17,361 nucleotides of DNA from UBA2040 sp965660955 (GTDB lineage: Bacteria > Bacteroidota > Bacteroidia > Flavobacteriales_D > Crocinitomicaceae). Of the stretch, positions 7,517 through 15,177 are shown in pieces. The stretch lies in assembly GCA_965660955.1 (NCBI GenBank), contig CBFIBY010000042.1:1-17361 (forward strand). The letters run 5' to 3'. Position 1 is the first letter of the stretch, and each line of letters begins with the position of its first letter. The notes under the pieces were generated by a model. That model did no database searches, was not told the DNA's origin, and worked only from the letters and a program-made list of their open reading frames with translations. The translations under genes were made by a program, and so were the position numbers.

Positions 7517-8077
7517 ATGTCACAAAAGCAAAATATTTCTGAAGAAGAATTGAAGGACAACCAAGCGGAAATGAATGAAAACATGGATGCTGAAACTGCT
7601 GCAGATCAAGTTGAAGAGCAGGAGAAAGTGGAAGAGCCAAGTCTTGAGGATGAACTGAAGGAGGCGAATGAAAAATTCATTCGTTTGTATGCGGAATTCG
7701 AAAATTTCAGAAAACGAACGAATAAGGAAAAAGTAGATTTGTTGAGTCATGCCAGTGCTGGAGTTCTCAAAGATTTGTTGCCTGTTATGGACGACTTCGA
7801 TCGTGCGATTGAAAACAACAAAGATATTACTGATGAGAATGTGCTAAAGGAAGGTTTTCAATTGATTTATTCGAAGTTCAGAGGAATTATGGAAACCAAA
7901 GGTGTGAAAGAAATGATCACCAAAGGAGAAGTCTTTGACAGTGAAATTCATGAGGCTATCGCAAATGTTCCAGCTCCAGAAGAAGCATTGAAAGGAAAAA
8001 TTGTCGACAATATTGAAAAAGGATATTATTTGAATGATCGAGTTATTCGATTCGCTAAAGTAGTAGTAGGTCAATAA
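7517..8077 (+). CDS. grpE: Nucleotide exchange factor GrpE
   Basis: GrpE releases ADP from DnaK and so drives the Hsp70 chaperone cycle in the cytoplasm. With the start at 7517 the protein has 186 residues, within the usual range. It has an acidic, low-complexity N-terminus (1-40), a long helix/coiled coil (~42-78, LEDELKEANEKFIRLYAEFENFRKR) that dimerises, and a C-terminal beta-wing domain with the signature GYYLNDRVIRFAKVVV (169-184). I prefer 7517 to the upstream in-frame ATG at 7478 because the -7 promoter box (7485-7492) falls between them, and MSQKQN begins the typical acidic tail. dnaJ follows 7 nt after the stop, so the two co-chaperones are coexpressed. dnaK is not in the window. Confidence 0.95.
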   Translation: MSQKQNISEEELKDNQAEMNENMDAETAADQVEEQEKVEEPSLEDELKEANEKFIRLYAEFENFRKRTNKEKVDLLSHASAGVLKDLLPVMDDFDRAIENNKDITDENVLKEGFQLIYSKFRGIMETKGVKEMITKGEVFDSEIHEAIANVPAPEEALKGKIVDNIEKGYYLNDRVIRFAKVVVGQ

Positions 8078-8084
8078 GATTTAT

Positions 8085-9206
8085 ATGAGCGAGAAAAGAG
8101 ATTATTACGACGTACTTGGTGTTTCAAAGAGTGCTTCTGATGCCGAAATTAAGAAGGCGTATAGAAAATTGGCCATTCAATATCATCCGGACAAAAACCC
8201 TGATGATCAACAGGCTGAAGCTAAATTTAAAGAAGCTGCTGAAGCGTACGAAATATTATCAAATGCCGAAAAGAAAGAGAAGTATGACAGATTTGGTCAC
8301 GCTGGTTTAGGCGGTGCTTCTGGTTTCGGTGGCGGTGGAATGGATATGAATGATATCTTTTCACAATTCGGTGATATATTCGGTGGCGGAGGTTTCGGAG
8401 GCAGTTTTGGTGGATCTCGAGGTGGAGGTTCACGCGTTGCTCGTGGAACCAATCTAAGGGTGAAAATGAAGCTTACGCTAGAAGAGATTGCCGATGGAGT
8501 CAAAAAGAAAATTAAGGTAAACAAGCTGGTAAACGCCGACGGAGTAACGTTTAAAAACTGCGGCACGTGCGACGGAACAGGAAGAGTAACGCGGGTAGCA
8601 CAGACCTTTCTTGGGGCAATGCAAACCCAATCCGCTTGTCCAACTTGTCAAGGTGCAGGAAAATCAATTGATAAAAAGCCTGCCGGTGCAGATCAAAACG
8701 GTCTTATCCGTAAAGAAGAAGTAATTGAAATTGATATTCCAGCTGGAGTAGAAGAGGGAATGCAATTAAGCGTTAATGGAAAAGGTAATGCAGGACCGTT
8801 CAATGGAATTGCAGGTGATCTAATCGTCGTAATAGAAGAAGTGCCGCACGAAGATTTACGTCGTGACGGGGATAATTTACATTACGATGCCTATATCAAT
8901 TTTGTAGATGCTGTGTTGGGACAAAGCATAGAAATTCCAACCGTATCAGGAAAGGCGAAAATTAAAATTGAACCGGGTACCCAAAGTGGTAAAATGTTGC
9001 GTTTGAAAGGAAAGGGATTGCCTGTCCTTCAGCGTCATCAAACAGGAGATATGTTTGTACATGTGAACGTTTGGACCCCTAAAAAGGTATCGAAAGAAGA
9101 AAAAGAATTATTAGAGAAAATGCGAGAAAGTGAAAACTTTATTCCAAACCCAGATGGTCAGGAAAAAGGTTTTTTTCAGCGCGTTAAAGATATGTTTAGC
9201 AGTTAG
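8085..9206 (+). CDS. dnaJ: Chaperone DnaJ with half zinc-finger region
   Basis: DnaJ delivers unfolded clients to DnaK and stimulates its ATPase. The 373-residue protein has a J domain (1-70) with the essential His34-Pro35-Asp36, a Gly/Phe-rich linker (~71-118), a central zinc region, and two C-terminal beta-barrel substrate-binding domains (~205-345) with a dimerisation tail. Canonical type I DnaJ has four CxxCxGxG motifs. Here only two remain: Cys159/Cys162 (CGTCDGTG) and Cys185/Cys188 (CPTCQGAG). By position they are motifs 2 and 3, which together bind the second zinc ion. Motifs 1 and 4, which form the first zinc site, are replaced by NADGVTFKN and KKPAGADQNG. From memory, flavobacterial DnaJ proteins share this. 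The gene is the second of a grpE-dnaJ operon. Confidence 0.95.
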   Translation: MSEKRDYYDVLGVSKSASDAEIKKAYRKLAIQYHPDKNPDDQQAEAKFKEAAEAYEILSNAEKKEKYDRFGHAGLGGASGFGGGGMDMNDIFSQFGDIFGGGGFGGSFGGSRGGGSRVARGTNLRVKMKLTLEEIADGVKKKIKVNKLVNADGVTFKNCGTCDGTGRVTRVAQTFLGAMQTQSACPTCQGAGKSIDKKPAGADQNGLIRKEEVIEIDIPAGVEEGMQLSVNGKGNAGPFNGIAGDLIVVIEEVPHEDLRRDGDNLHYDAYINFVDAVLGQSIEIPTVSGKAKIKIEPGTQSGKMLRLKGKGLPVLQRHQTGDMFVHVNVWTPKKVSKEEKELLEKMRESENFIPNPDGQEKGFFQRVKDMFSS

Positions 9207-9252
9207 GTCTCAAAGATTTAATCTGATATGGTATTAAAAGCTGAGATTTTTT
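9207..9252 (+). terminator. Probable terminator of grpE-dnaJ
   Basis: A two-tier hairpin is possible. The outer stem is TCTCA (9208-9212) with TGAGA (9242-9246), and the inner stem is TTTAAT (9217-9222) with ATTAAA (9233-9238). They are separated by a small internal loop and followed by six T (9247-9252). The stem is AT-rich and interrupted, so this is weaker than the other terminators in the window. Confidence 0.45.
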
Positions 9253-9288
9253 CACGAAATTGCAGAACATTTACAATTAAAAGAAACT

Positions 9289-11103
9289 ATGAAAAAAAAT
9301 TACTTCCTTTTAGGGTTGTCTTTTCTAGCGTTTGTATGCGCGTTCGGTCAATCCAATGAAAATCCCGAAGTTGAATACGCACAGGGTGTCTTCTTAGGAA
9401 AAACTGCACCAATTCGTGATTATACAGGTCCTTATGTTGACTTTTCAAATGTGAAAGCTAAGGAAGGAAATGTAAAAGAGAACCGAAAGCGTCCTGAGAT
9501 TGCTGAGGGTAAATCGAAAGAACAAGACCCTGTTATCCAAGAAACATATGGTACGGCGCCCAACAAAACACCAATTGTTAATTTCAATGGTATGAACGGT
9601 GCTTTTCCACCAGATCCATCAGGAGCTGCAGGACCCAATCATTACGTTCAAGCGGTTAATTCTTCTTATAGAGTATACAGCAAAACAGGAACACCAATGT
9701 CAGGTCAAATGCCATTGTCCTCTCTATGGGCAGGAAGCACCAGTGACGGAGACCCTATTGTTATGTGGGATAGACATGCTGATCGTTGGGTGATTACGCA
9801 ATTTCAAATTTCTGGAAACCAAATTTTATTTGCCGTTTCAGATTCACCAGATCCATTGGGTTCATATAACACATACGCCTATTCCTTGTCAAGTTTCCCT
9901 GATTACCCGAAATATTCAATTTGGGCTGATGCGTATTACATGACGGCGAATTCAAATAGCCAAAACGTAGTAGCGTTTGATCGCGCAGCGATGTTAGCTG
10001 GAAATTCGACGGCTGCAAGTATAGCGATGAATTTACCTGGTTTTTCAACTCAATACGGATTTAAAAGTGTTCTTCCGGCAGATGCAGATGGAGATTTACC
10101 TCCATACGGAACACCAAACTATATGTTTTACTTCCAAGATAATTTGTGGAATGGGGTGTCAACAGATGTCATCAAGATTTTGAAAATGTCAATTGATTGG
10201 TCTAATCCAGGAGCGAGTACAATTACAACACACCAAACTTTGTTTCCGCAATCTTTCAACTCTGTTTTCACAAACAGCTGGAACGACATTACGCAAAAAG
10301 GGACATCGCAAAAGTTAGATGCAATTGCATCAATCTTTAACTACAGAGCACAATACATTCGATGGGGAACATACAACACAGTAATGTTGAATATGCCTGT
10401 TGACATTAATAATGCGAATCAAGCAGGTATTCGATGGTTTGAGTTGCGTCAAGACGAAGCAACGGATCAATTCACGATTCATCAAGAAGGTACATATGCA
10501 CCAGCAGGAGACGATAATCGTTGGATGGGAAGTATTGCCATGGATTTGAATGGAATGATTGGAATGGGCTTTTCGATTGCTGGTCCGAACCGTTATGCGA
10601 GTATTGGATATACAGGACGATACCCTTGGAATGCACCTGGAACAATGGGACTGCAGGAAGTGATTGCTATTGATGGAACTGGATTCCAGACAGGAGGAAA
10701 TCGATTTGGTGATTATTCTCATATGTCATTAGATCCAAATGGTTCTACATTCTGGTATACAGGTGAATATTTAGGAACGAATGGTTCAAGAAAAACGAGA
10801 ATTTTCTCTTTCGATATTAACGCAACAGTTAGTACACCACAGAATTCGATCAACGATTTAACGATGGTGGCTTTCCAAAACCAAAACAAATTAAATGTTC
10901 AAATGGAAGGTGTTCAGTTCACAGATGAACTTCGTGTTGAGTTGATGGAAATATCTGGAAAATCAGTTCGTGTAATTACATCTAAAATTCAAGACGAGAA
11001 ATTGAATGTTGCATTTGACGTTAGTTCATTAGCAGCAGGAACTTACATCGTAACGGTTGGAGGAAACAACTTCCAACGTTCGCAAAAGATTATTATTCAT
11101 TAA
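9289..11103 (+). CDS. Secreted protein with T9SS type A sorting domain
   Basis: The 604-residue protein starts with a signal peptide (1-20, cleavage near AFG-Q). The central ~430 residues contain a motif set I recognise from secreted bacterial proteins but cannot assign to an enzyme: PPDPSGAAGPNHYVQAVN (107-124), then DGDPIVMWDRHADRWVITQF, then VSDSPDPLGSY, and a late GGNRFGDYSHMSLDPNG block. The repeated Trp/Asp/Gly patterns suggest a beta-propeller-like fold; that is inference. Residues ~521-604 are a T9SS type A C-terminal domain: strands around LRVELMEISGKSV, then FDVSSLAAGTYIVTV, ending KIIIH. The mature protein should be exported through the T9SS and anchored or released at the surface. 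I see no exact TAnnTTTG box in 9207-9288. A strong terminator follows. Confidence 0.88.
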   Translation: MKKNYFLLGLSFLAFVCAFGQSNENPEVEYAQGVFLGKTAPIRDYTGPYVDFSNVKAKEGNVKENRKRPEIAEGKSKEQDPVIQETYGTAPNKTPIVNFNGMNGAFPPDPSGAAGPNHYVQAVNSSYRVYSKTGTPMSGQMPLSSLWAGSTSDGDPIVMWDRHADRWVITQFQISGNQILFAVSDSPDPLGSYNTYAYSLSSFPDYPKYSIWADAYYMTANSNSQNVVAFDRAAMLAGNSTAASIAMNLPGFSTQYGFKSVLPADADGDLPPYGTPNYMFYFQDNLWNGVSTDVIKILKMSIDWSNPGASTITTHQTLFPQSFNSVFTNSWNDITQKGTSQKLDAIASIFNYRAQYIRWGTYNTVMLNMPVDINNANQAGIRWFELRQDEATDQFTIHQEGTYAPAGDDNRWMGSIAMDLNGMIGMGFSIAGPNRYASIGYTGRYPWNAPGTMGLQEVIAIDGTGFQTGGNRFGDYSHMSLDPNGSTFWYTGEYLGTNGSRKTRIFSFDINATVSTPQNSINDLTMVAFQNQNKLNVQMEGVQFTDELRVELMEISGKSVRVITSKIQDEKLNVAFDVSSLAAGTYIVTVGGNNFQRSQKIIIH

Positions 11104-11121
11104 GGAATAAACGCAATAAAG

Positions 11122-11153
11122 AAAAGCGCCTTGGGTATCCAAGGCGCTTTTTT
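11122..11153. terminator. Bidirectional rho-independent terminator
   Basis: AAAAGCGCCTTGG (11122-11134) pairs perfectly with CCAAGGCGCTTTT (11139-11151) around the loop GTAT, followed by more T. Read on the minus strand it also ends in a T-rich stretch (TTTTCTTT). It lies between two convergent genes ending at 11103 (+) and 11181 (-) and can serve both. Confidence 0.92.
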
Positions 11154-11180
11154 ATTTGTTGTTGTCTCGATGTAACAAGT

Positions 11181-12581
11181 TTAAAACAGCTCCCAAGCGC
11201 CAATATCTAGATCAAAAGTCCGTGGATGATCACAAAAATCAATAAAGGTTGGGTAAGCTGGATTTGCGGAATCAACTAATGGTGATGAAGAATAGAATTT
11301 GAAATCATCCTCTGCTACATCAACGAATAATGGGTCTTCATTCCATAAATTACCCATATAAAACGCGTCTGTTGGAATTTCTTCCGAGGTAATTAAGTTT
11401 GTATTAAATTCAAAATTTAATACAGCAGTTCCATTCGGGTTGTAGGTGTCAATAACCAATTCCGTTAGTTGATTACCCGTTATCACACTATTCGTTATTC
11501 TCCCGAGATTAATGTTCCCAACGTTTATGGCGCCATCTGGATCGGGTTTGAAATAGTTGTTGATACCAACCGCTGGAACTTGTGTCGACGCTTTGTACCC
11601 GAGCAAATGACAATGGTTGAAATCAAAATCACCACCTTCCAGAACGAGTAGGGCGTGGACTTCGTTTTTATATATTAAACAGTTCTCCGCTTTTACTTCA
11701 GCTCCAGCATAAATGAATACACCATATCGGCTGTTGTTATATATTTCTGAGTTGGACAAAGTGAGGGTAGGAGCCGTAAATCCTGGTGCTCGGCCAAACA
11801 TGTGAATTCCCGCTGTTCCATTTTTTATCTCCACATGTGTAATGTTCGAAGGCTGAGCCTCTTGCATATAGATGCCATAAAACTGCCCAGATTTATCATC
11901 ATAGAAATCCTCCAATCTATCGCCTTGAAGAACGATCTTGTTCTCCTTCGTACCATTCATGTTCAAAGTGCCCTTAAAATTAAAAATAAGAGCATCCTTG
12001 TGTAAATAGATTTGCGTCCCGGCTTGTACGTTTAAGGTTTGACCTTCATCTATGCCTGCATAGCCATAAACAACATGTGGTTTGTCATTCGGCCAAGTTC
12101 CAGAGTTAACATCCTTGTAGTGAAAATAAGCATCTTGTCCCCAAACGGCCAATTGCACAAATTGATCTTTTCCATTCGTTCGAAAACGAATTTGGTCTTC
12201 AACTATGAGGGGTTGAGTTGCATTGTTGACCTGAAGGGTAACTTCAACGAATACGAATAAACTATCGCCTTGTTCTACTTCTAAATCAGCAAAATTAGTT
12301 CCTTTTAGTCCATCGACATTGATACGGAAAGGAGAATTACTTCCACCCATCAATTGAATTTCTTGGATGTTGACCGTTCCTTTGCCGTTGTTGTACAATT
12401 TTAAGCGCTGCGTTGTCGAACCAATCGTCGTAAAAACCGTATCGAAAACGACTGTATCTTTTGAAAAATCAAGATTTCCGGTGGAAAAACCATTGTTCTT
12501 TTTACAGGAACCGACGAATAAACTCGAAATCATCAATGAAATCAAAAGAAAGGCTTGAAAAAAGTATCGCATATACCGCAT
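11181..12581 (-). CDS. Lipoprotein with Ig-like and right-handed parallel beta-helix domains
   Basis: The 466-residue protein has a hydrophobic signal sequence ending in the lipobox FVGSC with Cys26 as the lipidation site; the residues after it are KKNNG. Residues ~36-145 form a beta-sandwich resembling the DUF1573/ASH type (TVVFDTVFTTIGSTTQRLKL). From ~150 to ~420 there are right-handed parallel beta-helix coils, with asparagine-rich turns such as LTLSNSEIYNNSRYGVFIYAG and a following AENCLIYKNEVHALLV. The end carries the SSPLVDSANP and DIGAWELF motifs that often close such proteins. It is probably attached to the outer membrane; whether it faces outward is not clear. Parallel beta-helices often bind or cleave polysaccharides, but no catalytic site is identifiable. 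An alternative start is the third ATG-compatible codon, at 12572 (Met4). It is divergent from rpmE and convergent with the T9SS type A gene. Confidence 0.87.
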   Translation of the reverse strand: MRYMRYFFQAFLLISLMISSLFVGSCKKNNGFSTGNLDFSKDTVVFDTVFTTIGSTTQRLKLYNNGKGTVNIQEIQLMGGSNSPFRINVDGLKGTNFADLEVEQGDSLFVFVEVTLQVNNATQPLIVEDQIRFRTNGKDQFVQLAVWGQDAYFHYKDVNSGTWPNDKPHVVYGYAGIDEGQTLNVQAGTQIYLHKDALIFNFKGTLNMNGTKENKIVLQGDRLEDFYDDKSGQFYGIYMQEAQPSNITHVEIKNGTAGIHMFGRAPGFTAPTLTLSNSEIYNNSRYGVFIYAGAEVKAENCLIYKNEVHALLVLEGGDFDFNHCHLLGYKASTQVPAVGINNYFKPDPDGAINVGNINLGRITNSVITGNQLTELVIDTYNPNGTAVLNFEFNTNLITSEEIPTDAFYMGNLWNEDPLFVDVAEDDFKFYSSSPLVDSANPAYPTFIDFCDHPRTFDLDIGAWELF

Positions 12582-12588
12582 GGAATTT

Positions 12589-12596
12589 CAAAAATA
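12589..12596 (-). promoter_or_regulatory. Possible -7 element of the beta-helix lipoprotein gene
   Basis: Read on the minus strand, TATTTTTG matches TAnnTTTG and ends 7 nt before the ATG at 12581. No TTG box lies at the usual spacing. If real, the message would have almost no leader with the 12581 start, or about 10 nt with the 12572 start. The sequence is AT-rich, so chance is plausible. Confidence 0.33.
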
Positions 12597-12634
12597 ACGT
12601 AATTTGTAGAAAGTTTATTTTATTTGAGCGAGAA

Positions 12635-12667
12635 TTGAGGATATTTAAAAATCTTTCTCTAAATTTG
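12635..12667 (+). promoter_or_regulatory. Promoter of the L31 gene
   Basis: A -33 TTG at 12635-12637 and the -7 element TAAATTTG at 12660-12667 are separated by 22 nt, within the range reported for Bacteroidota. The predicted start near 12672 gives a leader of about 39 nt with no obvious Shine-Dalgarno sequence. This is the only promoter in the window where both elements match exactly. Confidence 0.62.
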
Positions 12668-12710
12668 CACTCCCATTTTATGGGGAAAGATTGATTTTAA
12701 TAGAAATAAG

Positions 12711-12965
12711 ATGAGAAAAGATATACACCCAGAAGATTACAGACCAGTTGTATTTAAAGACATGTCAAACGATTACGCGTTTTTGTGTCCTTCATGTGCA
12801 CCAACTTCTGAAACAATTAAATGGGAAGATGGAAATGAATATCCTTTAGTTAAATTGGACATTTCACACAAGTCTCACCCGTTCTTTACTGGAATTGTTC
12901 AGTTTGTGGATACGGCAGGAAGAATTGACAAGTTCAACAACCGTTTCGGAAAAAGAAAGAAGTAA
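12711..12965 (+). CDS. rpmE2: 50S ribosomal protein L31, type B (RpmE family)
   Basis: An 84-residue protein matching type B L31, a large-subunit protein at the intersubunit bridge. Diagnostic segments are MRKDIHPEDYRPVVFKDMS, SETIKWEDGNEYPLVKLDIS, SHPFFTG and DTAGRIDKFNNRFGKRKK. The length and the EDGNEYPL insert separate it from the ~70-residue, zinc-binding type A form. Unusually it has a CxxC pair, Cys26-Pro-Ser-Cys29, where type B proteins I recall have a TRST/TKST-like stretch. The other two zinc ligands of type A (CxxC before HPFFTG) are absent, so a normal L31 zinc site is unlikely. It is monocistronic, with a promoter at 12635-12667 and a terminator at 12985-13018. Confidence 0.95.
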   Translation: MRKDIHPEDYRPVVFKDMSNDYAFLCPSCAPTSETIKWEDGNEYPLVKLDISHKSHPFFTGIVQFVDTAGRIDKFNNRFGKRKK

Positions 12966-12984
12966 TTTTCTTATAAAATATAAT

Positions 12985-13018
12985 ATCCCGTCTCGGCTCA
13001 GCCAAGACGGGATTTTTT
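12985..13018 (+). terminator. Rho-independent terminator of the L31 gene
   Basis: ATCCCGTCTCGGCT (12985-12998) pairs with AGCCAAGACGGGAT (13000-13013) with one C-A mismatch, followed by six T. It isolates the L31 gene from the WG-repeat operon. Confidence 0.92.
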
Positions 13019-13062
13019 GTGTTCAAAAATTCTTAATCGAATGGTGAATTCATTTGCCATTC

Positions 13063-13070
13063 TATCTTTG
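13063..13070 (+). promoter_or_regulatory. -7 promoter element of the WG-repeat operon
   Basis: TATCTTTG is an exact TAnnTTTG match ending only 4 nt before the ATG at 13075. It lies inside the apparent frame that starts at ATG 13054, so that earlier start is unlikely to be transcribed. The predicted transcript would begin at or within a base or two of the start codon. No -33 box is evident. Confidence 0.6.
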
Positions 13071-13074
13071 CAGT

Positions 13075-15177
13075 ATGAAAAACCTACGTTTCTTCTTGAG
13101 TTTTCTATTTCTCTTCGCGACTTTCGTTTCAAGCGCCGGAAAGATTGATAAGGCTTTTGAAAGTCTGAAGATTTACAATTATTTCGATGCGAAACAGAAA
13201 TTTGAAAAGAAGCTGAAAAAAGTTCCGTCACCTTCAGCTTTTGGTTTAGCTACGATTTACTATCGACAGGACAATCCGTTTCACAATATTGATTCAGCGT
13301 ATCGTTTGGTATTTGTTGCGGAAAATACATTCGATCAATTGAAAGAAAAGAAAGTAGAACGCTACGCGGAATATGGATTTTCACTTTCTGCTATTCGCGA
13401 ATTAAAAAACAAAATAGCCACATTTTATTACCAGAAACTGAATGAAAAAAGTTCAATAGCCGAATGGACCAAATTTCTCCTGCGCAATCCACATGCTTTG
13501 GAAGTGAAGCAAGCAACCTTTACACGTGATTCATTGGCCTTGAGCGAAGCCAGAGCGGCGAATACTTCAGCTGCATTCAAACAGTTCTTGACGATGTATC
13601 CAGATAGTGAATTGAACAAAGAGGGAACCTTGGCGTATCAATTGGCGCAGTACAGAGAACAAACTCAAAATGGGACGGTAGATTCGTATGTCCTTTTTAT
13701 GAAGAATTATCCCGGTAATCCTTTCGTTCAACAGGCAGAAGACGAGGTCTACAAACTGATGACGGAAAAAAACACCGTTCAGGATCTAGATAAATTTATC
13801 CATGAGCACCCGAAAAACAAAAATGTGGAAGAAGCTTGGCGTCGTTTGTATCAGGTGTATATGTATGATTATTCCGATGAGCGAATTGAACAGTTTGAAA
13901 CAGAATTTGCCGATTACCCGTTTAAAAATGAATTGAAAACGGATTTACAAATGTCCAAGTTGCAATTGTTCCCTATGCGAGTATTCAACAAGTTTGGCGC
14001 AATGGATCTCGAGGGAAATGTAAAAATACCTCCGACATATGAGTCTTTGAACTTATTCTACGAAGGTTTGGCCTTGGCAAGTATAGATGGTAAATATGGC
14101 TATATCAACAAGGAGAATGAAGTTATCGTTCCCTTTCAATTTTCGTCTGGATACGATTTTGAACAAGGTCGCGCTATTGTAGAAGTCAACGAAAAATATG
14201 GTTTGGTTGATCGAACTGGAAAAATTGTTCTACCCATTGAATTTGACGACATAGGGACTTTCTCCGAAGGATTAATTTATGCTGAAAAGAATGGTAAATA
14301 CGCCTATTACGATAAATTTGGACAACAACGAATATCAGGTAATTATACTGAGGCCTACAGCTTCTCTAACGGTATTGCGAAAGTTCAAATCGATGGATCA
14401 CAAGCCTTAATTAACATACTCGGGGAATTTGTTTTTCCACCGAAATACGAGGAAGTCAATTTTTTTACGGACGACTTGCTCATCTTCTACAGTGAGGAGT
14501 ATTACGGGCTCATGAACCTAAAACAAGAGGCCTTGTTACCTTCGATTTATGATCAAATCAGCATTTTGCATGAAGGTTTTGCCATGATCGTCTTGGAGGG
14601 AGAAATTGGTTATATCGACTCTTTGGGAAGAGAAGTTATTAAACCGCAATTCGAAACCTTTGCCAATAGTATCATTAATGGGCAATTTAAGAACGGAATG
14701 GCCATAGCCAAGTTGAAGGGGAAAATGGGACTGATAGATCGTGCTGGAAAGTTCATCGTCAAGAATCAATTCACCCAAATTGGAAAGAATAGTGAATTGA
14801 TGGCCTACAACAAAGGCAAATTGTGGGGCTTCATAGATGCGAAAGGGAAAACAAAAATTGCACCGACTTATCAGTGGGCAGAAAGTTTTGAGAATGGATT
14901 GGCCATTGTGGTGAAAGAAGAGAAGCAAGGGTTGATTTCACCGACGAATACAGAAATCATTCCATTAGCGTATGATGAAATAACGCGTTTGGACAATCAA
15001 TTTTTCTTACTCGAAAAAGACGGAACGTTTGGTTTAGCGAACGAAACGGGTACGATAGTTGTACCGCTTGAATACAAGGAGATTAGACAATTAAATTCGT
15101 CCACTTTCGTTTTGGTAATGGACAATCAATTGGAATATTTGTATCTTCCTGAAAATAGAATCGTACAATTAAAATAA
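13075..15177 (+). CDS. Exported WG-repeat protein with TPR-like N-terminal half
   Basis: With the start at 13075 the protein has 700 residues and begins with a signal peptide (1-21, MKNLRFFLSF onward, cleavage near SSA-G). Residues ~22-300 are helical and TPR-like, with repeated patterns such as FLTMYPDSE, FMKNYPGNPF and FIHEHPKNKN about 35 residues apart. Residues ~307-690 are WG repeats. The core aromatic/x-G-x-[ILM]-[DN] motif starts at residues 307, 341, 375, 409, 443, 477, 511, 551, 584, 618 and 652, with a degenerate one near 686. WG-repeat proteins are common in Bacteroidota, but their ligands are unknown. I prefer 13075 to the in-frame ATG at 13054 because the -7 box lies between them and 13075 gives a proper signal peptide. 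The stop overlaps the next start by one base (TAATG). Confidence 0.88.
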   Translation: MKNLRFFLSFLFLFATFVSSAGKIDKAFESLKIYNYFDAKQKFEKKLKKVPSPSAFGLATIYYRQDNPFHNIDSAYRLVFVAENTFDQLKEKKVERYAEYGFSLSAIRELKNKIATFYYQKLNEKSSIAEWTKFLLRNPHALEVKQATFTRDSLALSEARAANTSAAFKQFLTMYPDSELNKEGTLAYQLAQYREQTQNGTVDSYVLFMKNYPGNPFVQQAEDEVYKLMTEKNTVQDLDKFIHEHPKNKNVEEAWRRLYQVYMYDYSDERIEQFETEFADYPFKNELKTDLQMSKLQLFPMRVFNKFGAMDLEGNVKIPPTYESLNLFYEGLALASIDGKYGYINKENEVIVPFQFSSGYDFEQGRAIVEVNEKYGLVDRTGKIVLPIEFDDIGTFSEGLIYAEKNGKYAYYDKFGQQRISGNYTEAYSFSNGIAKVQIDGSQALINILGEFVFPPKYEEVNFFTDDLLIFYSEEYYGLMNLKQEALLPSIYDQISILHEGFAMIVLEGEIGYIDSLGREVIKPQFETFANSIINGQFKNGMAIAKLKGKMGLIDRAGKFIVKNQFTQIGKNSELMAYNKGKLWGFIDAKGKTKIAPTYQWAESFENGLAIVVKEEKQGLISPTNTEIIPLAYDEITRLDNQFFLLEKDGTFGLANETGTIVVPLEYKEIRQLNSSTFVLVMDNQLEYLYLPENRIVQLK
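13993..15174 (+). repeat. Array of 11-12 WG protein repeats (34-residue period)
   Basis: The coding sequence carries repeats of ~102 bp. Seven consecutive cores are exactly 34 codons apart, then one spacing of 40, then 33, 34 and 34. Repeat identity is at the protein-pattern level (YGxID, then IVPPxYExxxxFxxG); I see no near-identical DNA copies, so the array is old. Confidence 0.8.

Noticed and set aside
13040..13061. AATGG...CCATT with a central TGAATTCA upstream of the WG-repeat operon as an operator
   Set aside because: Arms of 5 bp and a common 8-bp palindrome are expected by chance in AT-rich DNA; no second copy was seen.
13054..13074. Upstream in-frame ATG giving a 7-residue longer WG-repeat protein
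   Set aside because: It precedes the -7 box at 13063-13070 and would place MPFYLCS ahead of a good signal peptide beginning MKN.
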